DNA of 64,000 nucleotides from Styela clava (GCF_964204865.1 NC_135258.1:8485001-8549000); one strand, 5' to 3'; positions 12,119 through 26,199 are shown, numbered from the stretch's first letter. Notes: a model not told the origin generated them from the letters alone. Program-made: numbers and translations.

Positions 12119-15100
12119 ATGAAAAGAGCGTTTTGTACTGTAGGTAAGTCAGTTCTCCAGTTTGATTTTCTTGCAATGGCATAAAAATTGTGTTTTCTAA
12201 TTAGCTGGGTCGTTTATGTTATTGCCTAGTTGTCTGATATAACAATGATTTCAAATCTAAATTAGATGGCGGTCACCTAACTAAGGCACGCCAATTCATA
12301 ATATATATATCAGTAAGACTTAGCCAACAAAAAGTACTGTAGTTCTACATTTTCGAAACAATATTTCCAAACTCGCGGGAAATATTTGGTCCTCAAAGTT
12401 TGTTTGATTTAGTTTAGCAATTTCTCAACAACATGTTGTTTAGGTCACTTTAGTGTCTTTACGTTGCATGCTCAAACACAACTTTCATAGAAGTTTAGCA
12501 ATTTCTCAACAACATGTTGTTTAGGTCACTTTAGTGCCTTTACGTTGCATGCTCAAACACAACTTTCATAAAAGTTAGAAATCGAAGTTGTAAGGAGATA
12601 AGGCAGGCAATACAGTTCATTCATCCCCTTCAATTTTATCAAAAAGTATTGCTGTGAAATCCAAATAATTTCGAGGTATTTACTTTGAATTTTAAACATA
12701 TTTTTAAATTTTTTAGTAGCATTATTGCTGTTGATTACAAACGGAGTTTCTTCACAAACCGTAATCGACTATGTGGCGTCGAACCTTGAAATCAAGTACG
12801 AAGTTATATCGAACCTGGTGGGAGGGTTCAGCAATTTTACAGCCAGAATTTCATTAACCAACCTTGGTAATCAACAAATAAGCTCGGTAAGCATCGATGT
12901 AGAGACTAATGAATGAGTGCTATTAAATTAGACCAAAATTTTCTTGGTATTCCTTAGCAGCTATTTGTCGTTCATATTGAAATTTCTTAATGTTTTTGAA
13001 AAACTTCTGTTCGACCTTCAGTGAGTGGGTCGATTTTAGACTATCCTACGCTAGTATTAATGTTGCAATTATGGCATATTTAGCTCCTACAATATTAGAT
13101 TTGTAAGATAATAATTTTAGAATAGATTCTGCAAATAGCCACAACTTTTCGCCTAGTCCCCAGTGAAATTACAGTATATATATGATATAGCTATCAAGTT
13201 AATCCTGTCAAAGCATTGCTTTTTATAACAATGCGCATTCTCAGTGGTTTTGATCTACATATATATTATATTTATTGCAGAATGGCTGGGAATTATACTT
13301 TATGAATATCTACATGATTCAACCAGATCAAGAGCTTTGGAAAACAACTGACGGATATGAGATTCCAGATTCGAATTTTAGAGTTTATCACATCAATGGC
13401 TGCGTGTTTAAATTTGTACCTACCCAGAACTTTGCTGGTGAGTGATATGATATGTATGCGTAAGGTTGTAAACAGATCGGGGTGGTTTTATAACCATGGT
13501 TAAACAAAGCAATGTCTGAGCACTGACAGTATTTGGGTTGCCTGTTATAAAACGCGTATGGCTTTCGTAGAGTGCGAATTTACTTTAATGTTTGACTGCA
13601 GTCTCATAATAAATAGTGTCGGTTTGGTATAGTCCCAGGACTGGCTGGTAACTTCATATTCACCTCAAATGTGCTTTAGATTCTGCGTTACATTGGGCAC
13701 ACATAAAGTACGATTTAGCATGATTAAGATTCAATATATATTTTGTTATATGAAACCCAAACGTGAGCCATGGAGAATCCTTAACTTCCTCAAGAGTTCT
13801 CTTGTAGACGTAGATTTTCTTGAGATATTTCAGTGGAACAAAATTAGTTTTGTCTGATTTAAAATGATTCATTTAAACGTCGCTGATCAGAATTACTCCT
13901 TTGTAGTTTAGTCGATTCGTTGAAATTCAATGTTTGGCATGATTGAACAAATAGTTCAATTATTCAATATCAAATTCACCATTTGTCAGCTCTCTTTTAT
14001 TTCTTTTATCTTTATCAAAGAGAAGAATTTTATTATACCATACCGCGCGCGATGTGTGCAAACCTGAATACGATTTATAGCTCAACGTTATATTATAGGT
14101 ATCCCGGCAAAAAGTTCTGCCGTAATAAACCTCGTTATTCAAAACTGGAGCGTGGCAAGAACTGACATGTTACCAAATTGGTGGGTTGCTACTAGCGATG
14201 GCGAACAATACAAAACTATTGAATCAACAGCGACTGAACAATTAGAAACATTTACGGGTGATTTCACGACCCCGGAACAATGGAAAAGATACGAGGAAGA
14301 CCAATTTGATCCATGGACTCCTTCCATAAGATGGGATAGGTAACAAATAGCAATTTTGTTCTTGCGACTCGACGCATACAAAAGATGTGTCGAGTATCCA
14401 CAAATCACACTATCAAGGCCTTCTATTTATATATAATTACGTATTATACCGTATTCGAAGCCGTTGCAATGCAGATTAGGGTATTTAACTTGGTGAAGCT
14501 AGTGTTGCAGAGACGGGTGACATTTACAATCCACTCCGACTCGGGGTTAAATAAAAATCCGGGTGAATCCACACTTTAGATCGGCCATCGTAGCTGTCTT
14601 TATTCAGTGCTTTTTTTTTACTGTACGTCATTTAATGTTACATAAAGTGAAATGGAAATAACTAAATTTTCAAAAAATCCAAAAATATTGGAAAGAGAGC
14701 ATCTAGTTCTAGAGTTTTTGAAATGTTTTTCGAAATTACACTCCAAACAATGATTCAGACATGCAGCTCTTCAAACGTTCGCGGCTGCGGAGTTCCATAG
14801 ACGGTCCAGGTCATTTCTGATTATATATATATATGCACAAACAGGTGACTCATGCCATTGCACTTCATAAAAGATTTTTATTTATCTTTTGATTTTCAAA
14901 TTCTATTTTAGAAATAACGTTGCCGATCTAGGATCTCCACAAAAGCCTGTGATTCCAACTCCGATAACAACAACATCAACCAGCGGTGCTAAAATACCAA
15001 AACCTCTCTCTGGTTGGCAGATTGTCAATTTGAATAACAGTATTTTGAATGAAGCAAGTATGCTGGGCGGTGAGTTTTTTACTCTGGTGTTTTATACTTG

Positions 15101-18100
15101 TATTGCTTCTCAATATTTTTCCACTGTCCAATAGGAAACTATTGTAACATAACTCTTCTTTATGAGATCTAAGAATCTCGACATTCACACTTCTGACCTT
15201 TACGTCGCCAAGCACTTATCTGCCCCTAACGTACTTTCTTGTCAATTATCAATTATTTGATCTCATTGTTTTTGGATAACACTAATTTTTAAATTTTTAG
15301 AAAAATTGAATCTTGAAGTTGTAGATACATTACCTGTCTCGAACGAAATGTACGTGACTTTGGTGATAAAGACATCGATTGAAGATGACGAATCTTATAT
15401 TCTCAATATTGACGGAGATAGGTAAAAAGTTGCTTTCTTTATTGTTCATTGAAAATGCGCTACACGGATTTTTAAATTTAGAATCAGCGCACGAACCGAT
15501 ATGCCGTTTCTTATAAATACCTAATTTGGACATTTTGCCGCAAATTTAGAATCAATTAATTAATCGGAACATTTGATGACATTATGGTCAATGCATCAAT
15601 CACTAATCTGCAATAGTAAGTTCGAATCTCATAGCTTATGAAGGACTGCTTATTGGCGACTGATTTTTGCATTGATAACTAATTCCTCTACCATCCACTT
15701 CCATGCATCCGACAATTGTGGATAGCTATTGACAGTTTTCCATTATTGTATCCTAATTTGATTTTTACGTATAGCCTGTAACTAAATTAATTAATTGTTT
15801 CATTTGCAGCAAAACCATTGAAATTTCGGCAAAATCTCCTGCTGGAATTTACTATGGATGCCAGACATTGATTTCTGTTGTTGAAACAAATTCCGAAAAA
15901 GAAATATCTTCAATGAGAATCGAGGTTTGGCTTTTGTTTGCGAAGTCATGAGTTTATGTTTCAGCCTACGCGTTGTAAATATATTCTATGAAGTTACTCA
16001 CAAACTATTTCAACTATTTTAACTTTCCTATGCTCTGAGTACCCAGTAATAATTTTTAACACATAGAGCTGTTATGTATGTAGACGTCCAATATTTCAAG
16101 TAACAAGAGAGCAATGCTCAAATATATGGACACGAAAGCCAAAACAAAGTAGCACGGGGATGTAATATTAAAATATACCGGTACGGTAGTCATCACGATT
16201 TGGACAGACCACCCCATCGCAACCAACTCGAAACGCCACAAGAGGCGCAGCATTTAATTTTGATGACGTCATCACATACATAACGAATCCCATTGAGCAC
16301 ACAATCATTTTTAAAATAAATAAAAGTAATTGCCTTCTAGCGACAACAACAATCTCAAACCAGTGAAAATTCTAAGCAATTGAACCAGTATTTAAAGAGA
16401 AAGACAATTTTTTAAAATAAAGAAAAAAAGAATTCTAATACGAACAACAACATAATACCAAAACGATCTTTTGTTCAATAATTTCGTGTCCAATAATTTT
16501 AATTTATTTTTATCTTCTCAAAAATAGGCAATATCCCACTGGTCGATAAACTGAGCAATTCATATGATTCCAAACGCATATTTAACGCAGACAATGAACG
16601 CAAAGACGAAAATTTTATTTATTCGCCCATAAACATTTTGAATAGCGTTTGTTGCATTGACTGAAATAAATCTGCCCAGTGTTCGGCGCTTCCGCCAGTT
16701 GTTTATTCTGTAATGCATTTTTAACGACTTTCTGGCCATATTGCCATATTACAGTTTGACAAGTTTTACAATTACCACAGATACACATATACCTGAAAAT
16801 TTTGGTATCAGATGGAATCTTCCAATATATAAAGTAGAAACAACAAGTATTTGAAAAAGTACTCTCGTAGTGTGTGTACCAGGTTAGGGTTAGGCCACAA
16901 TTGTATTCCTATTTTTCCTATTTTAGTTCATTACAAATTCGGGGACTGTCTGTGTTAGCCAAGTGAATATACCTCCTGCCCATAGGTTTCAGTCCCTTTA
17001 CACAACTCGATGTAAAGTAGGCGAACAAAATTAATTACCTCCATTAGTTTGGTACACACACTTCTGGAGCGCCTTTGAAAATACATACAAAGACAGCCTT
17101 TAATTCTAAACAACGTTACTTTGTATACTTATACTCCAGCAATTCCGGGTACTTTCAGTTTGCTCAATTGTACCAGTTTGCTTTCAGGATTCTCCCCGTT
17201 ACAAACACCGTGGAATGCATGTGGATGTTGCCAGACATTTTGTCCCTTACAATGATATGGTCAAGCTGATCAAGGTCGGAATTCTTTTACTGTTGTAAAG
17301 AAATCATTTTGTAGTAATGATAGTAATAGTAGATGGACGCAGTAAACGCTTCTTTATTCTTAAGCATTTGTACTGTAATGTTAATTTGTATTTAATTTTG
17401 ATATTAAAAAATACACGGTTTAATTTGGGCTTAGATGCTGCGATGACGTTCAATATGAATTTTTTTTCGCGATTTCGACTTTCTAATACGTTACTTACGT
17501 CACAACTAATATTTTTTTAGATTATTTTCGATTACTTCAGCTAAACTAAAACTCCTCCGAAGTAAAAATTATTTAATTCCAGCCAAAATACTGGGAATAA
17601 AACTTAAAAGCCCAAATTTCTATCATTCTTAAAATATATCTGAGCTGCAGGTTGAGTCTTAATCGTTACGTCATCGTTAACTAATCCCCAATAACTCATT
17701 GTTGCGAACATAGATGCGGAAGTGGATTCCCAGGTAAAGCTCCGTTAGGAAAATATGATCGTATTTAATTCGGACAAAACTTATGTTGAACCACATCATT
17801 GTCGGCTATGCTGATAGCGAACCAATTCTGCGTCAGTGGCGTGGAAATGAGAAAACGTGAATCCCTCACACCACCAGCCAGAGCAGAGAATTCAGTAACC
17901 CACCTTACGGCGTACTGAAGCAGTAGTTTGGAACCTGGGTTCGTTCCCTGACACTCTGGGGTTCTGCCAGTACAGGCAAGGCGTTACAAAGTTTACATTC
18001 AAATCCGAGAGTCTATATTAATATATGTATATTGTTTAAATAAAATCGAACACCTTGTAGGTTTGCCACTATTATTGAATTTGCTAAATTTTAACGATTA

Positions 18101-21100
18101 TTCATTACTTATCGATCTCGATCGGTAAGTATGTTGATGGGTATTTGTCTGCCTGTTTGTCTGTTAGACACTTTCGTACGTTACGCGATATCTCACGAAA
18201 GCGAGGTTAAACCTGCTCCAAATTTTACACGTGTATTCATCATATCGCCTTGATTTTGAATGAATTATCGTCGTATAATTAGCGAATTGATTAGTGATGG
18301 GACACGCGGTGTCGCTATTGAGTCAGAGCGAAGGATACACGTTGCTAGATCGATAAGTCGGCGGTTTCCTATCGCTATCTCGTTTTTGTCATTAATAGGT
18401 ATTTGTATTTTCTCGAGCTTCTGGAATCTTTCATTAGGATTCCGCTCTACCAAAAAGGGGAAAAACCACTGGCTGAGAGCGATCAGCTGTCCTACGATCA
18501 AAAATTCTATATTATTCACGCTTCTAAAACTCGTCTCTAAATATTGTTTCAATTTTGTAAGGTGATGGGAATGTATAAGTTGAACAAACTTCACTTCCAT
18601 CTTACTGATGACGAAGGCTGGAGGGTTGAGATGTCATGGTGTTCGTACCTCACCACAGTTGGAGCCACACAGTAAGAACTGTTTTGCTATAATGAGTTAT
18701 GTCCCCTCTTGCGACCCAGAATTCTTATTCGTCTGTGATTCAAGATGCCTGCTATTCTGATGTTTATGTGCTTTTTGGTGTTGCTAAAATTGTCTTCAAT
18801 TTGGTTGACTGGTAACCACTTTATAAACAATTTATTAACTATTGTACGTAACGAACGACACATCAATGTGACGATTGCTATTAGATTCACCAGATCTTTG
18901 ATGTTCAACTGTAAAAATTAAATACGAGTAGTGAATTTTTATCCTATTGGTTCAATATTGTTCTCCTAAAATCTTTACAGATGTTTTGACTCGACAGAGC
19001 AATCCTGCATCATTCCACAATTCGGTTCAAGACCAGACGGAACCGATCGAGGCTCTGGGTTTTATACGATTGAGCAATACAAAGATTTATTGAGATTAGC
19101 AAATAGTCATCACATTGAAGTTATTCCTGAAGTTGACATGCCAGGACACGCCAGAGCTGCAATTAAAGCGACTCAAGCGTAGTGAGTGAAGGAATACAAA
19201 ATTGTGTACAATATGTTAACATGATGGTTTCATAATAAACCTTTCGCCAGAATACACATTAATACAATAACGTTACTCGGTCAATAGGCAACAATAATCT
19301 TTAGCAGGTACTATAGTTAATCGGAATGGCAGAATATTATAATCAGACCGGTTTTACCTCATCAAATTCTGCGTTCTTTCTTGAATAGCTATTGGACATA
19401 ATTATATATTATTGATACATATAATATAAATATTTATATATTAAGTTTAGTTAGGGTCGGACTAGAATCTTTAGCGATGGCCATGACCTCTTGCCCTTGC
19501 AAAAATTTTATCGATGGATAAATTAAGATTCCATTCTGTGCGGGCCCAACAAATCTAAACAACTAAAGAGTCGCCACCAAGTTTTGGAAACATATCTGAA
19601 TGTATTTCAAGCCGTTTATAATTATTTTTATTAGTTTACAGGCAGCAAGAGACAAGGAAATCGAAGTCTCTGTTACCGAAGCTGAAGAAATTCAAATATC
19701 GGAACCGAATGATCCTTCTCAATACATATCTGTACAAATGTACACTGACAATGCGATAAATCCATGTCTGGAATCCACATATAAGTGAGGAATTTCTGAC
19801 ATTTGATTTTAGCACTTTATTCTTGGGGATGCTGAGGTATTTGTTTCCTAATTAAAAATTACTTAAGTGATTAAGTGATTTTACATGCCTAAAATCTCGC
19901 TCCAACCAAGAGATTTTGAATACGGATATTTGAAAGGATTCGCCAAAACGAGATAAAATAGATATTTTACTGTGTTTTGGACAGAATCTTTTCGGTTAGT
20001 CGCAGCCTTCCCGTTTTGTACTGTCATGGTTGGGAATAGTCTATTCGGGTTATATTTTATTGGAAGGGCTCTTATATAGATCACATTATCAATGTTTTGA
20101 CCGTGTTGACTGATATTTTGAAAAAATCTATTCGATTTTCGAAAAGATTCGAGATGATTTGGATCTCCAAAATCAATTTTTAACTTTTTATCATATATAA
20201 TACTGAATATACGTGATATATCAAACTAAAACTTTCTAAAATTCATTTTTCAGTTTCGTCGAAAAAACTGTGCAATCGTTTATCGATTATCATCGCGACA
20301 TCCAGCCACTCCGCGTTATGCATCTTGGTGGTGACGAGGTAGCTTCAGGAGCTTGGCTTGAATCAAACGCTTGTCAAGATTTAATCAATTCCGGGTAAGA
20401 AGGAAATTATACAGTATTGATTACAGATACATATTCTTCAAAAAGAAGAAATACAAAAGGCTGTTATTCTTCTATCCTTTTTCTATAGGCAAAAAATGGC
20501 GGTGAAAAGGACGTTTTCAAAATTAATAAAGTTAACGCAAATTGAAACAGATATGTCAATTTAGGCCTCTTACTTATATTTTCATTATATAAATAATATG
20601 ATCTTTAACAAAGGGCTTTTCTAAAATTTCTGTTGTCTTTTATGTACTGCGGTACCACACACACGTCTAATTTCATTTTTGTATTCACTGCCTGTAGAAT
20701 ACTTGATCTGAAGGAACATTTTGTTCGTAAAATCAGTGAAATTGTCAAAAATATCGACGAAAATTTGACTCTTGGATTGTGGGAAGATGGGGCCATGACG
20801 TGAGTAAATTATTATTGGATAAATGCAATTTTTCTTATATTATTTTAATAATATTGCTAATATCATTGTTTAGTATGTACATTTATATGATAGTTGCCTG
20901 AGTTTATTGTACTGTTTTTTTTTAATATTGAATGTATCGTGCCATCTCTACGAACAGGACTTTGTCGATGTCTTTAAACTATGCTGTATTTTGATAATCG
21001 TGAAGCTTTTTAGTTAGGATTTAGCTACTCAATTTTAGATGCCCTAAAAACAGTGGATTGACCTGAAGTCGAACGTAAAATCTATGATCTATGCCCAGGG

Positions 21101-24100
21101 TTTAACTTCAAGATAATATAAAAAAATTCGAAAATAAAATCTGTATTTATTGATTCCCTTTTGCAGCGAAAATGAAATGCCTTTCAATAGAACGGAAAAT
21201 GGCACCAAAGAAGTTTTGGTTAACGCCTGGCAAAATATTTGGGAATGGGGACTGGCTGATAGAGCTTATAAACTTGCCAATGCGGGATATAAAGTAAGTT
21301 TTGACTGTTTCTCGTTTTGTATACTGTGTTAGTGTCTCTACTTTATGTGAATCACTTTGAATATTTCATGAGGTACTAGAAAAAGCATACTCATTACAGC
21401 AGAACATAAAATAGCGTAGTGGTCTTATTCAAACCTATATTCTTAATTAAAACTAAATAACGCGTTTTTTGTGCGTAAGACGTGAATCTTGGAAGACAAC
21501 GAAATAGACAAAATATATTGCGGTCAACGATGAACATTCAATGACTTTATTGGAATAGTTTGTACGTTATCAAATGTGCGGGAAGCAATAGCAAATCTTT
21601 TCGCATTGGGAAAAAATGATATTTTTTCTATTATTGTTGAGTTAAGTAGGCAATGCTGTTACACCTTACCCCTGTCAAAACGCGTGAAAAAACTTATTAG
21701 ATTAAATGAACTTTTGTTTCTGTACTATCTCAAAAGATGCGTTACGAAAAAAATGTGAATTGCTGACGGTTTTCCTTGAGAGCTCTCGATTTGTGGAATA
21801 TCTATGTCCTTGGCCCACTGACAGTCCTTACTAGCAAAGTAGTTTACACTTCGTATTGAAGCTACATAATAGATCTTAGCGCCTTCTCAGTGATCGCTTG
21901 ACACTATTATATCAGTAATTTTAACTTTTAGTCGGGAACTTGGGACTTTGCTTTGAGCAAACTTACTTAAAAACTAATGAGCAGATTACTCTAATTCATT
22001 TCTTTTTCAATAACTCAGGACCATGGTTTGTGAGCACACTTGCATAAAAATTTAATAAGCAGAATAACCTAATTCATTTCTTATAAAATTTTAGGTAGTG
22101 ATGTCACAAGCCACACACTTATACTTTGATCATCCTGAAGAACCAGATCCAGAAGAAAGAGGATTTTATTGGGCAACAAGGTTTGCTAGCACAAAGAAGA
22201 CATTCGGTTTTAAACCAGATGATTTGTATTCGAATGTTGATACGACCAGGGCTGGGAAACCTCTAACAGGTATGACTCATTTATGACCACAAAAACTGTT
22301 ATCGCCACTGGCGTAGTATCGGGTATAAAGGGGTTAGATGTGTTTTGAAATAACCATTTATGATGTGGAGGATTAAAGTCTCCGTAATAATGAGAGAAGC
22401 ACAATATAACAATCAATAGGACGTTATTTTCAACAGAAATTTATATTCATAAAAACTATAGTTGTAACTTCAGCACACACAAGTGGGCCGGAAACCGAAG
22501 GCCGGTGGGCGGTAATTTCCCATTCATGTAATCTACTACTATTATTTTTCTTCTTCTTGTTGTGAAAAAAGGCTTTTATATTTAATTACTGAACCAATTG
22601 ATTTGAAATTTTTAGTGGTGAAATCTTGTTGTTCTCGCCGGGAGGTTATTACTTTAATTTGTTCCCAATTTCACCATGAGATCTGATATTTCATTCGCAT
22701 TTTTTTTTCATGGGATCACGTTTTTATGACATCGTGACGACAGTCTTCCATTTTAATTTTGCGAACTCGTGCCGGGTAATCAGACTACGTCGTACGACGT
22801 ACATTCTCGTCCTGCCTCGTTTTGACTTACGTGTCCATATGTTTGAACATCGCTCTCGTGGTTTCTTAAGCTGTCATATTCACTCCGGTATTATTATTAA
22901 CACATGTATTTCTGATGTTACAATTTCTTTCTATCTTTTACTTAATAAATCTTTTTTTATATTCTGCAGAGGACGATATCTGTAAATGCGATTTCTGTGA
23001 ATGTACCCCGCTAGAAATCCCAGAAAATATCATTGGAATACAGGGGCAGATCTGGACAGAGACGATGAGGAATTCGAAAGAATTTTTTGAAGCTGTATTT
23101 CCTCGGTTGATCGCACTAGCAGAGCGAGCCTGGCATAAGGTAGAACAATTTAATTCGTTGATTAACAAATTAATATCGTAAATTGAATCATTGTCTTATT
23201 TTATATTCTAGAAATGATCTTTTTCATTAGATGTTCTATTAAGCGGCGGTACAGTTTTCTAATTTATATTCACAGTTTCCACTTTGCCATTATGTTGTAA
23301 AAATGCGGGAAAACCAAAAATTTTTAGCTGAATATTACATTGCCGTTTGTTACCATTACTTCGGTGAATCTAAAAAGTAATCCAACATAAGATCACTGGT
23401 GGAATTCATGGGACGCGTTTTTGGAACGTCCTGTTTTTTTCGAACCCCGTCCTGTTTTTAGGGCTATATTATATGTACAAGAAAGTAAGTAGTGTATGTA
23501 CCAGGATAGGGTTTGGCCATAATTTTATACCAATTTTCCTTATTTTATTTCCATTACGAGTTCGGGGACTGTCTGTGTTAGCCAAATAAATATACCCCCT
23601 GACCATAGTTCCCAGTCCTTTTACACAACTTGATGTGAAGTAGGCGAACAAAATTACTTACCTCTATATTGGTACACACACTTCTGGAGCGCCTAAAAGA
23701 AAACCCGTTCTTTTTGGGTCCCATCACTGCGCAAGATCCATATATATATATATATATATATAGGCAAATTAACATCTTACATGCAGGCTTCTTGGGAAGA
23801 TAGTTCGACTGATAACAGCTTCGCTGATGATTGGAAAGAGTTTGCTAACACTGTTGGATACAAAGAATTCAGTAGGCTTGAACAAAATGGAATATTGTAT
23901 CGGGTGCCTGTACCGGGGGCTAAGTAAGCAGCTTGTCTCCTTATTTTCTCCTTATCTAATTACTAATGTAATCTTCACCTTACCTCATTCATTGAACCTT
24001 TGAAGGTCATTGAACATTTCCTCTCCCACACATTTTAAATTCATTTTAAGGGTAGGGTTTAATTAAAATCCTTTTTAAAATTCAAATTAGGTCTTATTTT

Positions 24101-24544
24101 CAGGCCAGGTCTTATTTTCGTTTCCTTCATCAATGTTTCATTAAAGTTAAATGGGTCGCCATAAGTTGTGGTTTTAAATAGTGGGTCCCAACTCTAAAAA
24201 GTTTGGGAACCACTGCTATATAGCATTATACAGATCCTATTAATAGTCCAATCTCAATTGATAAATTTCTTCGTTTTAGGATCGAAGGAAGTCTCATTCA
24301 AATGAATTCTGAGTTTCCTGGGCTTGATATTATCTACAGTACATCCAACAATCCACACCGATGGTCAAAATATACGGTTCCATTCGAATATACCAATGAG
24401 ACTTACTTGCAAGTTCGATCAGCGGACGGCTCCAGGGGCGGTAGAATTGTCTCGGTTAAACTACCAAGCAGTGGAACAAAACTACAAGCTAATAATATTT
24501 TTATTGTTCTTGTACTTCTCGTTTTGAGTTTCATCGTCTTCTGA
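12119..24544 (+). CDS. Chitobiase-type beta-N-acetylhexosaminidase (GH20), GPI-anchored
   Basis: Removes terminal beta-linked N-acetylhexosamine from chitooligosaccharides or glycans. Exons: 12119-12143, 12717-12886, 13281-13437, 14099-14339, 14912-15069, 15301-15421, 15810-15924, 17188-17274, 18562-18671, 18981-19181, 19635-19784, 20254-20394, 20698-20799, 21167-21293, 22095-22269, 22970-23139, 23787-23923, 24280-24544. They sum to 2652 nt: 883 residues with every phase consistent. Residues 1-22 form a signal peptide (VVALLLLITNGVSS core). A CHB_HEX-like N-domain follows (RTDMLPNWWVA), then a GH20b domain (SPAGIYYGCQT), then the barrel from about 333 (PRYKHRGMHVDVARHF; VIPEVDMPGHARAA; HLGGDEV with the catalytic pair D539-E540; THLYFDHPEEPDPEERGFYW; LAERAWHK). 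The C-terminal hydrophobic tail after SSGTKLQANN looks like a GPI signal. Architecture and length match bacterial chitobiase (about 885 residues) more than lysosomal HEXA/HEXB. Donors of exons 7 and 8 (gtttgg, gtcgga) are weak. Confidence 0.93.
12411..12572. repeat. 81 bp tandem duplication in chitobiase intron 1
   Basis: Two almost identical head-to-tail copies (12411-12491 and 12492-12572), each containing CAACAACATGTTGTTTAGG. Only a few differences are visible, so the duplication is recent. Confidence 0.9.
16055..16260. repeat. MULE-arm-like repeat fragment in intron 7
   Basis: Contains GCTCAAATATATGGACACGAA, close to the segment at 63507-63528 in the right arm of the MULE at the window end, then a GACCACCCCATCGCAACC segment and a TGACGTCATCA motif. 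It is probably a remnant or non-autonomous relative of that transposon family. Confidence 0.5.
16858..17073. mobile_element. Foldback MITE, GGAGCGCC family, copy 1
   Basis: 216 bp. The right end CTTCTGGAGCGCC pairs with the left AGTACTCTCGTAGTGTGTGT, and both ends include a GTGTGTACCA / TGGTACACACAC inverted repeat. An exact 8 bp target duplication TTTGAAAA lies at 16850-16857 and 17074-17081. It sits in chitobiase intron 7, just before exon 8. An 8 bp duplication fits a hAT-like origin. Confidence 0.85.
18107..18358. mobile_element. Small inverted-repeat element in intron 8
   Basis: ACTTATCGATCT at 18107 is repeated inverted at 18347-18358. The interior holds GCGATATCTCACGAAAGCG, a repeat motif I recognise from other invertebrate sequence but cannot name. 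Overlapping open frames on both strands (18260-18600) are explained by this repeat and flanking intron rather than by a gene. Confidence 0.5.
22560..22870. repeat. Interspersed repeat in intron 15
   Basis: The segment around ACCAATTGATTTGAAATTTT, followed by a CGTGTCCATATGTTTGAACATCG block, is partly matched at 32570-32990 and 4715-5010 and resembles MULE arm sequence near 59200. It is likely a dispersed non-autonomous relative of the MULE. Confidence 0.5.
23484..23693. mobile_element. Foldback MITE, GGAGCGCC family, copy 2
   Basis: 210 bp, closely similar along its length to the 16858 copy, including the shared core TTCGGGGACTGTCTGTGTTA and the right end CTTCTGGAGCGCC. The flanking 8-mers TACAAGAA (23476-23483) and TAAAAGAA (23694-23701) match at 7 of 8 bases. 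It lies in chitobiase intron 16. Confidence 0.82.
24150..24222 (-). mobile_element. hAT-type terminal fragment in intron 17
   Basis: On the minus strand it starts CAGTGGTTCCCAAACTTTTT, a typical hAT terminal inverted repeat, followed by GAGTTGGGACCCACT. The partner terminus was not found nearby, so this is a fragment. Confidence 0.5.
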
Positions 24545-26199
24545 CGATTTGTGGCATGCGTAATTAGAAAGCAGTGTTTATCCCGTAATTATTTTATCAT
24601 AAAAATTTTATCGCGTTTTTTGCACGTCATGAGAATTAGATTACGATCGATTAAAAATTCACTTCTTAGATGCTTTGTATCATCCCAGTATGAAACAGTA
24701 CAACAAAACGAACATGTACATCTTCTTTGAGCGTATTATATTTTATAGGAATACCGTTTGTCTTATAATTAATTCACTGTTGGTCATTGTAACTCATTTT
24801 CACTTATTTTGATTGAGAGTGATAAAAAACAAATTAAAGGCTATTGTATGCACTTTATTCTGAATCGATCCATAAGATCAAAACTCCATTGTTTGACTGT
24901 ACCTTTCACACTGATTATGCATGCCCCCACTCACTGTACTTTAGAAATTAGTGCTACCAACCCATGAAACAAAATCTACATTATTTTGCGTTAAAGGTTG
25001 GTTAAAGCCTAATTTCTGAATAAATATAATTATTGCATAATTTAATATGCAGTTTATGCTTTTGATTTTACTGTAAATAAACTCAATTTTATCATGATTG
25101 TGAATTTGTAGATTTTCAATTTACAATGTAGACGGGGAAAGTTTAGAATGGTTCAGACGGAACGTGGAAAAATTAAGAATAACCGATGTCTCTTGGAGAT
25201 TTTCTGAATCTCACTGCAGCATACTTTTCTCAAAAACAAAACTGAACTAAAAAAAACTGCAAACAAAAACTATTATCACGTTCGACCTTTAATTTCAATA
25301 TTTCAACGTCATGTCCTGCATGACAAGGCATTTTATGATGAAATATATACCCGTCATTCAATTACAAACAATAGATGTTTTGTACGCGGCAACACTGGAG
25401 CTAAAAATAGATTATTGTTTCCGTAAATTGCCTCATCATTATTAGCAATGTCATTCCTATATCGTAAAGCCACGTGGCTAAAATTAAATCGGGAAAAACG
25501 TGGAATTATCCATCTAATTGAAGCACTCTCTTCATGTAACGCGTGTGTTATTGTCACAAACCCGCATTTGCTCTGATCTCATATGAAAAATATGCTGCTT
25601 CAGTGAGTGACCAAGCGCTTTCAAAAACCAATTGCATTTCTATATGTGCAAAAGCAATATGCTTTTGTGTTCATGTAAATCATACTTTGATTAAACTGAC
25701 CAAACAAAAACTGTCCTATGACGGTTATTGGACACGTAATGGACCTGTAATTTTTTTTTCTTATTATATATATATATATATGTTGTTTTTGTTGGCGGCG
25801 GTATTCTTGTTATTGTGAAAAATCGCCTTTCTCAGACCAATTTCTGCATTAATAAGTAATAAATCGGTTGTGATTTGTTAAAAAGGCATTTTCTCCAAAT
25901 GAAATTCCAAATTCTTTGAGGACGATTTGAGATGTAGAAAACGTTTCCGAATCGTTATTCAATGAAAATGGAGCTTTGATTGAAAATCTTTGTTTGTACC
26001 AAAGTTTTTGTTAGTATTGATGAAAGTAGTTGACTTTAGAATTAAATTATCAGCATTAGCAGATTTCCTCTATGAAAGTATTTTCAAGGAATTCCAAACT
26101 TTTATCCAATTTCAAAGTTTTGTTGTAATAATAATCTTACTAAATTGAATAAAAATCTAAAGTGAACTCGAAAATTTTAATAATACGTGGAAATATATT

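Noticed and set aside
18260-18600. Overlapping 101- and 111-codon frames on both strands
   Set aside because: They lie in chitobiase intron 8 and in a small inverted-repeat element; no domain seen.
19641-19784. Alternative acceptor for chitobiase exon 11 after TTTACAG
   Set aside because: With the phase of exon 10 it would create a TAG stop; the acceptor at 19634 gives a Tyr codon and preserves frame.
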